DNA of 64,000 nucleotides from Mycteria americana. Taxonomy: Eukaryota; Chordata; Aves; Ciconiiformes; Ciconiidae. How positions within the stretch are numbered: position 1 is the first letter of the stretch; every line of letters begins with the position of its first letter. The notes below the pieces were generated by a model. That model saw only the letters and a list, made by a program, of their open reading frames with translations. It had not been told where the DNA came from and made no database searches. Position numbers and translations under genes: made by a program. Location: positions 116,708,062-116,772,061 of the forward strand of contig NC_134367.1 in NCBI RefSeq assembly GCF_035582795.1, in the 5' to 3' direction. Of the stretch, positions 14,561 through 27,690 are shown one piece after another.

Positions 14561-15505
14561 GCAGCACCTCCCGTGGGCCCCACCCGCCGCCATTACAGGC
14601 ACCGAGCTGTGCCGGGTCTCGGCGCCGGTGCTGCCGCAGCCGCTGCGGGGAGTCTCCCGCAGCTGAGGGCTGCAAACTCGGGTGGCAGAGCCGAAGCAGC
14701 ACCCCGCCGCCGGCCGGGGGAGGCCGCCGGGGGCCTACCTCCGCCCGGCCCAGCGCCTTACACCAGTGAACCCCGCGGTCCAGGGCCTGCCCTGAGCACC
14801 CCTGTCCCAGGCAGGGCAGGCAGCACTGCCGCCACCTCAGCACCCAGCAGAGCGCCAGGGCCTGCGTCCCGGCCTGGAGACCCCGCCGGGGCTGGGCAGA
14901 GGGAAGCACCAACCCTGCACCAGGGCAGGACAAGCCCAACTCATCCCTTCTCCTCGTCCACCCCCATCTTGAGGCTTATTTTGAAATTTCACTTTTCCTG
15001 TTTCTGACTTTTTTTTGGCCTCCCACCCCAAGGTGACCCCTGTAGGCCAAGAGTGACAGGAACAGCAATTGGAGGGCCGCAGCCCAGCCTTGGCTTGAAG
15101 CAGGGTTACCCTCGTGTTAGGTCAGGTCTGCTGCGGACAAGCCCCGACCCCATCCCTGTCCCCGAGGATGTCCTCTCGCACACCCGGGGCTGTACAAGTC
15201 CCTGCAGGGGGACCCCGGGCAACGTGAGCTGTGCCAGCAGAGCCAAGGACATGGCAGGTTAAAATGAGGGGAACCAGGGTGAGGGGGGTCCAGCATCAGG
15301 ACGTTGTGAGGAGCCCACTGAGAGCCATGGGGTCTCTTCCTCTCCTGCCAGCCGGGGCTGAGCCCGTGACTTCCAGATGGTGCCTTCCAGCAGCAGTGCT
15401 ATGAGAGCGGGGAATGGGGGGTGTTAGCCACAGGCAATTTTGGGGTCACGCTGAAAGCCTCTGAGTAGATAAAGCAAAAATTAGCATTTTTACCCCGCAC
15501 TTTAC

Positions 15506-15522
15506 AAAAAAAAAAAAAAAAA
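15506..15522 (+). repeat. Poly(A) tract, 17 nt
   Basis: Seventeen consecutive A. No AATAAA or recognisable retrocopy directly before it, so it is recorded only as a homopolymer. Confidence 0.9.
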
Positions 15523-17514
15523 GGGGTGCCTGTAGCAAAACTGGTTTCACCATTCCTCTTTTTGGTCTTCTCTGGGGTGCTGCACAGAGCTGTCTCTCTG
15601 ACAACCTCCTCCCTGTACTACCACAGCCCTTCCTGGTGCATCTCCCTTTCTCCAGCAGCATCCTTCAAACCTGCAGCTTGCCAAAACCAAAGGGAGAAAA
15701 AGAAAAAAATGTGAGGTGTGTTTCTGGATGGGACAGGAAATTTTTTAGCACTCAAAGCGCTGGAAAGGGAATCGATAACCCAGGACCATGGCTTGTCCTG
15801 CTCCAGGAATTTACTTCCCTGACCATGTGTTTCTATGGTTACTAGACATAAAAAATGACCAGCGTTTTATACAGCGCAGTTACGCAGTGACGGTCAAAAC
15901 CTGGATGATTAGGGAGAGCACAGTAGGGCTTTTACACCATGACTGAGTCATCTCAGTATGGTTTTGTATGCCTGAAACATTTATGCTACTTGTGTTTAGG
16001 GTGATGTGGCACCTGTATAACTGAGCAGGGACCATGGCTGGCTCTGGCAAGAGTGTTTAATGCTCTCAACAACTGTTTTATTTGGCATTTTAGGCATGGA
16101 GGGAAAATGCCCAGAAATACTCCAGTCAGCTGAGAGCCAGAGATGGGCTTTCTGGGGGTGTGTTCCCCAAACAGACCTGTTTCTCGGCCACAAGGTGCTG
16201 CAGCCAAGAGACACAGCAGTTGTGTCTGGGGGAGGACAAGAAGGGTGACACAGCAGAGCTGGTGAACCCTGCTGCTGGGGGTATTGGGTCACCTCTTGTC
16301 CTCGTACCACCACCAAAACAGATTTGTGCCTACCTTGTACTGCTTCCTTCAACAGTGCAGCATGTTTTCCAAAGGATCTGACCTGTAGGTGGTATACTGG
16401 TGCCTAGATGGGGAGCACACTGCTGTTAGTCAGCCGTGGAGTAACGTGATCCCATGGCTGGAAACCAAAGCTAGAAAAAAACCCATGCGCAGCTCCAGCA
16501 GATGCTGTAGGAGGGCAGATTTTTGCACAACGCCACATCAGGTCGGGATGTTGGTCTTCAGAGATGTGCTGCAGCCATGGGGTTAATGAATGGACAAGAT
16601 GCAGTTTTATGGCTGGGGTGTCATGCAGGAGGGCAGATGGCACAGTCTTGGGGTACCTTGTGCAAGGAGAAAAAGCGCCTTGGAGCCAGGATTAGTAAGC
16701 AGCATCTCTCCCCTCTCTCCTGGCTGTCTGGCTGTGGCAGGGACATCTACCTTCTCCCTCCCCACTCACCCCACAGCACGGCAGAGGTGTGGGGCCTGAA
16801 GAAGCCGTTGTACAGTGCCTGGTCCCCAGAGGGCTGTCACTACGGAAACATCATGCGTGGCTTGTCATTAATAATTGTGTTCTGCAGTGATAATGGCCCA
16901 TCTAAGCCAGAAAAGATAATAGCAATAAACATAGGTCCCTAATTCCAATTGTAGCTGCTGAAAATTAGTTGTTGCATCTTGCCGAGGGATAGAAATGTAA
17001 CTGAGCCTTGATTGAAAAATTCAGGGGAAGCTGCCTTATCTTACTCCTTTGCCAGATTAAAAAAGCCTCATACATAAAAACAGACAAAATGAATGAAGAA
17101 TTTACAAACATCTATATTTTGCGTTAGGAAATGTGATAAAATTAGGAAAACAGCTGAAGACAGTGATTTATACAACTCTGACTATTTCAGGCAATGAGAG
17201 GTTTACATATCACAGTTTAACAAGATAAAAGGTCTCCCACAAAATACATAGATGACAGACATCTCATCTGAATTTGACATAACACAGCATCAAGTACACA
17301 TGTAATGTGATGAACAGTGCCAGGTCATTCCCCAGTTAGGTAACATACAACCTCTTGAATAAGGCGATTCAAATATAACTCTTAATTCAAATCACAACAT
17401 ACCCAGGCAGCATGCAGGGAAAAGTAATTTATTTTGTACATTGGAATGACACAACTTGCAACATGTTTCCATTTTATGTAGTTAGAGCAACAGGATATAA
17501 ACCATTCAAATAAT

Positions 17515-17543
17515 ATCTCTCTCTCTCTCACTCTCTCTCTCTC
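17515..17543 (+). repeat. (CT)n microsatellite
   Basis: Two CT runs of about eight and seven units separated by a single A, in AT-rich surroundings. Confidence 0.95.
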
Positions 17544-20500
17544 AAGTCAACAGTTGTCTTTACTGGAATAAAGATTATCTGTTTTTGGTAAAAATAAAAC
17601 TATTTGAATTCACTAATTAACAAAATGCACAGTGATCAGAAACCCAATTCTTCTCACAATTGTCTTCCCCGGCTCACTTGCATTTTCCTGTGATGCAGCA
17701 GCTGCGTAACCCTGGATTCAGAGAGTTCGTTCATTGCACAGAGGAACAAAAGTTCACCGGCACGCAGTTCCCACGGCTGCAGACTGTGCCGTGTGCTTTA
17801 CCACGCGGTCGCATGACACCCACACCTGATGGATGGCAGTGCTTCCATCACACCCGTACACACCTCACGGCTTGGAAACTGCATTTCACGTCTCCATTTC
17901 TGGGCACCTGTCCAATAAAGCATTTACTTACACACGTGCCTGACCTTCAGTGAGTCAAACGTTGAATTACACGCAGAAGCCCGTTCACTGGAACAGGGCC
18001 CTCATTTCTTTGTTACCAATTAATTCCTCAGGATCTTTACGACCAAGAAATTTAAGAAACTGCGAATCTGCTCAGAAGCAAAAAAAAAAAACCAAACCTG
18101 AGTCAAAAATCTCTGATATGGTGGAGCCTAATGGATGTGGCTGAGGATGTATTTCCACTGCAACAGACTTGGGGATCACAGAAGAAAATGAAGGCTTTTC
18201 CTAGCATTGAAAAGTTCTTTCAAGAGGAAGAAATGAAGAAGGGAAATAAGATTTTTCCCTACTAAAAAAAAAATAAATTGTAATTTCTGATCAGACTAAT
18301 CTGGGAAGCTTCTCCCTGGCAAAGGGCTGTACATCCCCCTGTTTAACCATGTACCTGCAGGGACTGATACTCTTGCTAAGGTATCGCGTCGTGCGGTGGC
18401 TGGGTCTCCTCTGTCCTCGTGAAGGACACAGATGAAGGGGACAGATCCAGGCATCAGTGGGATTACTTCTGCTGCTGGGTCAGGGCTGCTGCAGGCACTG
18501 GGTGCATTGCAGGAATGGCTTTGGAGGGGGCCAGACCTTGTCAGGCTGAAGTCCCGCAAAGCCCCGAGCAAGGGTTACCCACGTGCCACAGGGCCTATTA
18601 AGGGCCAATAAAGGTATCGTGCTTATAAACAATGAAGAGGCAGAAGTTACCACAAGGGGGTCCAAATGCCCCAAGCCTGCAAATGAGTGGTGGAGAGATT
18701 TCGCTCCTTCAGGTGAGCTACACAGCTGCAGCAGCAGCCGCAGCCGAGACCTTCTGGCTAGAGAACTGTCCCAGGCTTCGAAACCCATCTGTCCGCGAGA
18801 GGAAATACAGGAGAAACCGGATTGTCAGAGTGAATGTTACTGGATCCCGTTTATCACCATTGTAAAGTTGTCTCGTGCCTCCCTACTACTCTATTTACTG
18901 CTCCGGTAAAAAAATCATTGGCATATTTCTTTGCCTTTAAGGATACAAAAAAGCAAATCTTCAAAAGATAGTGGGGAGAAAGGTGCTTTCACAATGACAT
19001 TCAGAGCAAAAATAGAGAAATGACATTTTACAGATCATTAGAGAGCTATCTTTGGCAGAATATTTCAAATAAATTATTTTTACAAATATTTTCTGCAGTT
19101 GTATATTAATTTGGAATAGTTCACTTTCAGCTATAGGGTTACTGGTTCACTACTCTCTATTAATAGGAAAACACCACAAATATAAAAATATATGAGCTCA
19201 GCACAATTTTTAGGCTACCACAACTGTCTCCAATGATTTCAAAAGTTGTAGATCAATACCACAGAAAATATGAAACAGGTTTTCTAACAGCATGTGTCAG
19301 GTTAGAATATCACAGCTCGTTGCTGTTGTAAAACGCGCTGGGGAGGGCGGCTGGTGCCATTGCACGGGATTAGCACGGAAACGAGTTGGAGGAACCGGAT
19401 GCTCAGAGCCAGTCTCTGCTGCTGCTGGACATCCCCCCGTGGGGAATTGTCTCTCTCTGACCATAAGGCTTAGAGTTGTCGTGCTGGGTGGCAGATGAAG
19501 AGTTTCCACCATGGGCAGGAGAGGACGGAAGAGGGTGTGCAATGCTGGGCTCGCTGCGCTGAGAGTTTCTGACAAACAAAGCTGTACCCAGTCCTCTGCT
19601 TTACCCCCAGCAGGAAGATCAAGTGCGGCCACTTTCCCCGACAAAGTCGCCTCCTTTCACCTTCACATGGGGAAAAGCACCCAGGGAGCCGCAAGCTTCA
19701 GCTTTGCACTGTGGCCAGATCCTGCCTCAGGCTTTGGCCAGGACCCCAGCGGGATGGTGACTCTGCCGGGGACCCCGAGCCTGAGCCGTGGTGGCCCAAG
19801 AAGGGGGCTCACCTGAGCCCAACCTCCCCTCCCAGCATGTGTCACCGAGTCCACTGAACATTTCGATTTAAATATTTCACTTTGTTTATACAGCATGTAC
19901 AGAATATACAGCATTGGGTAATTATTTCCCAGTAGATTACAAGTGTCTCCCAACATGACCTCTTTTATCAACAAATATATAAATCGACGGTAATAAAAGA
20001 GTCGTACCAACAAATATTATGGCTTTTCAAATAGTGTAGCTGCATTGTGCCATTGAACTTATGAGGAACCACAAGAGAGACAGAGAGATCAGGAGTCTTC
20101 AGCTCCTGAGCCCAGGGGTGACCCTCAGCTTTGACCCACTGTGGCAGGGGCTTCGCATTGCCGGGGCAGTGCTGGCACATGGCGCCAGGCGTGGCGCCGG
20201 CGGCCGAGGGAAGGTGGGGTTGAATTTATGACCCATACTCTGGCTTCCGTCTCCAGCCAAGCCAGTTCTTCTTCAGACTCTCCTTTCAGCCCTGCTTTGG
20301 AAAAATTTGGCTTTGTCCAGCTGGGGTCTGCCTGCCCCATCGCTGTCAGGGGGACTGGGTGGTCCATCGGGGTGTCGGAGATCTCTCGCTTTCTCTCTCG
20401 GCCAGGGTTTGCACAAGACGTGTCTGCCCTAGAGCGCCCTGTGGCTGTGAGAGGGAGGATGCACAGGATGATGGGTGTCACAGGATGTGGCTGGTGACCG

Positions 20501-20676
20501 TGGTGGGTGGCTGGGCTCACCGGTGCTTTGGGTGCATCAGGAAGGGTGGTCGCAGCCTCCTTCCTGCCTGCCTCCCTTGTGCTACTCCCGGGCGATGGGG
20601 AGCCCCCCTTGGGCTGCTGAGCAGGGGGACAGGGGCTGCTGTCAGGGGAGAGCAGGAAAGCATGAGCCATCAGTTT

Positions 20677-20701
20677 TGGAGCACATCAATGATGTGCTCC
20701 A
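20677..20701. repeat. 25-bp perfect palindrome
   Basis: Arms TGGAGCACATCA and TGATGTGCTCCA flank a single A. A third copy of AGCACATCA follows at once (20701-20709). Confidence 0.9.
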
Positions 20702-23700
20702 GCACATCAAAAATACCAGAGGACAACCTTGCCTTGGCAGTGCCATCCCCAGCCACCACCCTGGCATGGGGTGCCCGTGAGGTGGGTTACCTGTGCCCCA
20801 GCACTGCATGCCTGCTGCCTGCTGTGCCTCATGGGATGCATCTAGCCACTAGCCATTCCCCTCGCTTTTTAGAACCAGCGAGCCATTTTAAGCTCTTTCT
20901 TTCCTGCGTCCTGCTGTTACAGGGGGGTCCTGGGCTGTCTCACCCATGGGGAGCATCTAGCATCCCTGGGACAGGCTGCTCAGGCAGCTGCCAGCTCCCT
21001 GCCTGAGTGTTCCTCCACTCCTGAGTAGGACAGTGGAAGAAGCTGCTGATTTGAATTACATCTCTGCCAAGAGAGATATGTTTCTGTGTCCTCTCCAAGC
21101 TCATAGCAACAGCCTGTTTTTTACTCTAGAAAGAGAAGCAGTTGCTTTCCCTGCATATCAAGTGTATGGAAATGGCTTTTGAGAACCGGAGTGGTCACTC
21201 AAGCATCGAGATAACTGGATCACTTAATTACAGCGGAAAATTAGTAATGGTTCTAAATTACTGCTAGTGTTGGTTTTTGACTAATTTCCATCTCATTTCC
21301 CTCTTCTTCAGAATATTATGGCCACTCCCTGCAGGCCTCTCTGGCTGAAATCAAGGCTGATGCTCACAAGAACAAGCATGGGCAGCCCAGGCCTCTCCTT
21401 TGGCTCTGCCTGCAGGATGCTGAGCTACAAGTGGCTCTGCCCGCTGCGGCAGTGATGCAGGGAGCAGTGCAGAGAGAGTCCCACATGGACCCTGCCGCCT
21501 TTGAGACATATGAGCTTTCCTGGCAACAGCTTTGCTCCCTGGCAGTCTGCTTCTTGCTGGGAATATCCCGTGGGCTTATTTGTTGGGGTGAGGGGGAGGT
21601 AGTGTGTGGTGTCCTCTGTGTCCTCTTCTTGCTTGATTAACTTGGTGAACACCAGGTGTACCAGAGACCTCTCTGGATATCCTAGGGACAGTGGTAGGTA
21701 TAAAGATGCCCATCACTGCTGAGTGGTCTTCAGAAAGTCATGGTTTTGATTTTACAACCTCATACCACGTCTCTTTGGCACAGAGACCTGGGATACAGAG
21801 GGCTGCATTGTACCAAACTTGGCATTTTGTGGCTTTTACCAGCAATGTATGTGTTTCTTCCAGCAGGAGCTAGGAAGCTTAGGAGAATTCACCAACTTCT
21901 CCCCTCCATCCACAATAAAACTGTTTTGCTGGATTGCTGAACAATGTCCTCAACAGGTAGTCTTGAAAGCTGAGTTATTTGCAGAGCTATGCCTCCTAAT
22001 GCTTAAGGCATTATGGAAGAAAGAAGCTGGACAAGTGTTGTCAGAAGTTGAGTTGTCATCAGGGAAAAAATAAATAATGTTTTCTTTCTTGCTAACATAG
22101 CGACTATAATGTAAAAGGTATTATCACAATCTTTTGCTCTCTAGAGCTGCTAGAAGTAGTACATGTTTCCTGATTAAGAGCAAGACAAGCAGGTCTCCTG
22201 CATGGCTCACTGCGTGAGCACGTTTTCTCAAGAACTAGGAAGACAAAGGAAGCAACATGGGGCAACCAAATGAAGACACAACAGGTACTGGTTCGTTTTA
22301 ATCTGTACAAGGGGGAGTTCAGCCAACGGGCATCTAATCACAGCTCTTATTGCAAGGCAATACCAGGGCAATGCACAGGGCTATACATGAAAGCAAGGGG
22401 CAAGAGAGCCATCTCAGCCTTACACTGAGCAAGAAGAAATCTGCTTGTGCATCTCCCTACATCCCTGGGAGTCACAAAGCTACTAGTTTGCAAAAGCTTT
22501 CATCAATGCTCCCAGATAAGCCTGATAGCAACCTGGGACACATTCACACCAGCAGGCTCCAATCTATCCTGTGCTAGTGCAGCAATTTTACAGTCACTCA
22601 GCAACTCTCCACGTTTCTAAGTATCTCTGCAAAGAAGCTCATCTGCCAGAATCTCACATTTCTGTAAGCGAGGAGCCTGCCAGGGGCTGTGGGCTGGGGC
22701 AGAGGGGCACATGCTCCCAGTAATGACAGTGCCATGGACTGCCATGGCAATTTTCATCAAGAAAACAGAGCAAGGCTATACTCCATGCAGGTCTTGCCCT
22801 GCCGCCATCTGTAAGGGACTCCTCTGAGTTAGAAACAAAGGAGAAGAAATAAATCCAACATCAATGGAGAGGTCAGGAGGTGCACTGAGAGAGCCTTGTG
22901 ACAGTCCTCCACATCCTGCAAGGGTTTAGGAGCTATAAATGTGACTAAGCATCCCAAGCCATTGCAACTTGCTTGACTTAAACTCTACCCATTTTAAGCG
23001 GGGGCAGGAAGGTTTTGTAGGCAGGAAGATAAGTTTTAGAATATTTAAAGCACCAAGAACAGGCTCCATTTTGAAAGAAAGAAGTTGAAGTGGACCTTGA
23101 ACCCTCAGTTAAAGCAATTAGTTTGCTCTGGAAGTGTAGAGGCAGGGTTGGGGTGGGGGTGGAGTTGGAGCATCTGTGGGACTTGATAACTGTGGAAGCT
23201 CAGGAGAAATGTTTAATCTTCCAAAAACTCATGAGTGAAAGACAGCAGCACAATAAAAACAGTGCCTGTGGGTAGTGGCTGTGATGGTGCCTGCATGATG
23301 AGCAGGAAGGCCTCAGCATGCTGACGTTTGCCTCTGCTGCGTGGAAACTTGCATGGTCCTTTGCTTGCAGGGGCTCAAGTCGAAGACATCTTTTGGAGTG
23401 GTTAATCTTTGCCCTGAGATACAAACAGCAAGCCTGAGCTAACAAGCGTTGCTGTTCGGTCCCGTGAGAGAGGAGACTTGTCCCACACAGAAAGCCCCCA
23501 GCTGAGGGGCAGGAGGGACAGAGAAGGCTCCTCTGCAGGCAGCCTGAAGGAAGAAGGCATGCAAAGAGGCTCCACAGGGGGGACCAGCACAGAGCTAGCC
23601 CCAAGCTGGATTATCACTTTGTGCAGATAGCCATTTTGGGGCCTTGAAATGGCTCAAGGCGGATGCTGGAGGACCCCAACATCAAGTAGCATACGTTCCT

Positions 23701-26700
23701 GGTGCATTGCTAGTGCTCCTTCCCACCACTACCTAGAACTGCACACTGTTGGGGGTGGGGTGTGTGTGCTGGGAGAGGCAGAGAGCTGTTGTAGTGCACT
23801 ACAACAGATCAAGGGCTATTTTGAATCAAATAGATAAAAATACTGCCTTGGGGTTGGTGCCCTCAGACAGCCAAAAAAGCTGGAGGCTGTGCTATAGCTG
23901 TGCAGAAATCAAAATGCATATCCATAGCCACAGCAGCTGGGGCAGAGGGATATGCTGTGGCAGTGCCTAAAAGGGTGTTTCCAGGTCTGGGTGGGACCCC
24001 ACGGCACTTCTCCCTTCCCCATGCCCTCTGATGCTGGACATCCTACCAGCAGCACCCGGCTCCACCGCCCAGCAGCACTCTGCAGCGCCTGCTTTGGGAA
24101 TGGCATGCACGCCAGTGCCCTCTATCACACTTCTAGGGAGGGGAGCCCCAAGCTGGCGTTCACTTGGGAGGGTGGGAAGGAGTCAAGGGAGGGTGCAGGG
24201 CCTGCAGGAGAGAGCGATGAGCCACTCTGGGGGCACTGGGGCAGGGCTGGCCATTCTCGGGATGCTCCAGAGAGACAGCAAGACCATGCGGAGACCCCTT
24301 GGATGCTCTCAGGGACATGCCATAGACAGCAAATCCTGCTAGTAACTGCAGTCTTCTGGCTGTCTTTGCAAGTCAGAAGACTTGTCTAGTTACAGCTCCT
24401 GCTTGGCCAGATGGGCCCCTTTTCTTTGCAGCTAGCCTTCTCTCTGCGTGAGGGGTGTTGCTGGCTGGCGAGAGGCTCTCAGCACCTCCAGTTCCAAAAG
24501 GAGGAAGGATCAAGTCCTTAAAAGGTGAGGAATCTCACTATATTTATTGTCCCTTAGTGCTTTTTGCAAGAATACAGATGCCTCTGGATGCTTTCCTGTG
24601 CAAGTCAATTTTTTACAAGATAAACAGGCTTTTCTGCAGCTGTGCTGTGCATGTGTATGCGTGTGTGTGGTTGGCCATCGCATGCTCAGAGAGGCCAGAT
24701 AGGTTCCTGGTGCTCTGCAAACATGCTTCCCCAGATGGGTCTGGGTGCCAAAGTCTACAGAAAAATAATGCAGGGGTTTCTCCCAGCAATAAGTTTTCCC
24801 TCTTTTCTCTCTCTCCATCACTTTCTGGCTATGGCCAGCTCTGCCCCTCCGGGAGTGCAGCTGAGTCTCCTCCTTAGGTATGTATATGGCTCCCAATACT
24901 GTTGCACTTGATTCTTACCCAAGCATTTAAAAATAGCTGTAACAATAACACATGGGCTCTGGTTCTTCCCTCCCTGCCCGTAGCAGAAATAGCATGGTGA
25001 GTTTATAGGCTGCATCCAGACTCGAGACCAGAAAGGGCTCAAAGCCTCCCTTTTCCCTTTTGTCCTTTAAGGAAGCGATGAAAGTGGGGAAAAAAATGCA
25101 TAAATGACTCTGCACACAGGTACAGGCAGGCACTAGCAGTTCGGGAGGCTCAGCTGTGAGATGCTGCAGGTTTGCGGCTCCCGCTGGCACCAGGGACTTG
25201 CAGAGTCCCTGGGTCTTTTGCACCTTTTCTGTGCGTTCAGGTTGTGGCTGGGATTTGCCTCCTCTCCTGTTGGCCCCTGAGAAGCTGGGGATATGGTTTT
25301 GCTAAGATGCTCAGGGCTGTCACTGCTCTGTGTGCCTCCTTCACTTTGTCCCCAGGCGCTTTGGAGTGGCCTGTTGAGTTATTTGGATGTCTGTCTCTGA
25401 CTGTCCTTTGCACTGCGCTGTATCCTTTACCATGGAAAGGTTTGCCTTTGGCTAGTGGGGTGATGAGAGGGGGTGAGAGCAGCCAGGGCAGCAGATGGAT
25501 GGAGGCTGAGGGTTTGAAGTGCTGTTTCTGGCAACCTCCCTGAGCCCAGGGCTTTATCAGAGATGCTTGATGCCCTTCCCTTGCGAGGGAGGGTGGGGAG
25601 GCTGGCAGGGATGAGGAGGAGATGGGAAAGCACTGGCAGCAGACGGGGGACTTGGGGAGACAGGTTGCACCCCATGGGGCGGGTGGGCGTGAGGGTGAGA
25701 CATGCCGTGCTAGGGGCTGTGCTCCCTCCTGCTGCCTCTGGCAGTGTGTGGCTGGGCGGGGGTGTTTCGTGGAGGAGGGCAGTTTATCTTTTGCCTTTGG
25801 AGGGTTTGGTTTAAAGACGAGGTTGGTGCAGAGGAGCAGGCATTACACCCTCATGAACACAGGCAGGTGACTGGGGCTCAGTGGAGTGGTCCTTCTCCTC
25901 CTTTGTATGGACAGGTAAAAGGCTTGCTGCTCTTCCGTGGCTCCTCCATGAGCAACCGGGCAAATATGTCACGCTTTGCATAAGCGCGTTAAAGATGCCA
26001 AAAAGCACACGGCTGGCAGAGGATAATTGCATAAATAAGGCTGGTGTTTACTGTGTGATTTAGGCCTTGTCCTAAGCAAGCGATGCTCCATCATTCCCTT
26101 TGGAAAGCTCTGTGAGCAGAACAGTTATTTATTGCCTGTTAAACTGAGCTGCTACACAAGTCCTGTTCGACTTGTTAATGACTTCAGCGACTGCAATTCA
26201 TTCTGAAGAAGCAAATGAGAGTAAAATACCAACATCACCTTTCAGTAGATGTAATTACTGGGTCAGGAGAGCTGCTTCGCTTTCATAATTCACTGCCTGG
26301 GAAAAGCACACAGACGTGACAGGCTGCGTTCACCTGGGGCTTGATGAGCGTTGACGTTTGACCTGCACTCATCCTGGAGGGTGCTGAGCACCCACAGGGA
26401 GAGTGGGGCAGCAGCACGGCTGGCAAAAACCAGTATAGGATGTGGGGAAGGGCCAGGTTTGTGTGAAAGCAGCCCAGAGATCATGTTAAATCCTCTGGCT
26501 GCCGGGGTGTGTTAGTTACCTGCTCTGCCACACACACCCTCACATCGGCAGATGGGAATTTTACTGCCTCTGGGCCTCTACAGACACAGTCATGCTGCAA
26601 CAAAATCAACCACCTCCTACCCTCTCTCTTTTTGCTTGGTGGCACGTTTCTAGCCTGGAGCTCGAAAGCCAGACACTGCTGTTGGTGCCAGTCTGACCAA

Positions 26701-27690
26701 CTGTGTGGTTCCATCCTGACACCGTGCAGTGGACAGGCAGGTATGTGGGCAGGAGCGTAGGCAGGAGCATGGACAGGACCCCAGGATTGTGTGCCTCAGA
26801 CACACGCCTCACTGGGAGGACCAGATGAAGGCAGCACTTGCCTGGGACCCGTCTCTGGAGCTGGTGTTTGAGTTCAGCTGTCAGAGCAGGACCTTGGAAG
26901 CATCATGGGGAGGGTTTATTTGGGGACAGCTCAACAGATGCTGGATGAAACACGAGGAGGAGCAACATCCCTGGGCATGTAGAGACTTTTCTCCTCCTCA
27001 GTGCTGGCTGAGCTCCGTTGAGCCATGTGGGTCAGAAATGGCCCGCGGCACCTGGACTGGGGCATGGGCAGGCAGCTGCTCAGAGCAGCCCGAGCTCCTG
27101 GTTTGCTCGGCAACCTCATGGCATACCTCAGATCTGCTTTTGCACCCATGGACTCTGCCCTGGTATGCATCTCTTGCATTTCCACTTATCATTAGCTAGT
27201 GGCTTAACCTAGTGCAAGTCACCGTAAGGCTGGAACAAGAGCAGAAGCAGTTCTATATAACTAGAGGACACAAGAAGAAAGAGCTGCTAAGTACCTTGGG
27301 GGCATATGCACAGGTCTCCCCAGGTCTAGGGCAAGCTGGTACTGACGGGGGACCCAGCCCAGGGGCAGCTCCTGACCCCAGAAGGGTTGCACTGCAACTT
27401 TGTCTCTGGGTGGTTTCCTGCATTCCCCTGAGAGCTGGGTGGCTGTGAGCCCCAGTTGTACCACAGCACACCAAGCCCGAGGCACAATGGAGATGGAGCA
27501 GGAGGAAAGCCATGAGAAGGGGCAAGAGCGGGCGTGCAGAGGCACTGTTGCCCCCTGTCAGCAGCTGAAACACAATGAAGTCAAACCAATGAGTAAAGAA
27601 GAGATGGGTACAACGTAAGGGAGACAATGGGAGGGGAGGGAAGGGTTTTCCATAGAGAATATGCAGGAGTACTACTGGATCCATCAGGAA

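Larger units (their letters stand above)
14921..27690. other. Long stretch without a recognised gene
   Basis: I found no convincing coding exon, RNA gene or LINE copy in these 12.8 kb. Contents: an A17 tract (15506-15522), AT-rich DNA at about 16.9-17.6, 18.9-19.3 and 19.85-20.04 kb, a CT microsatellite, a 25-bp palindrome, a G-rich run near 23142-23162, and AT-rich homeodomain-type motifs near 26.0-26.3 kb. ABHD12, which faces GINS1 across its promoter in human, was looked for and not seen. Confidence 0.6.

Noticed and set aside
15480-15522. Possible processed retrocopy ending in A17
   Set aside because: No AATAAA, target-site duplication or recognisable gene sequence before the tract.
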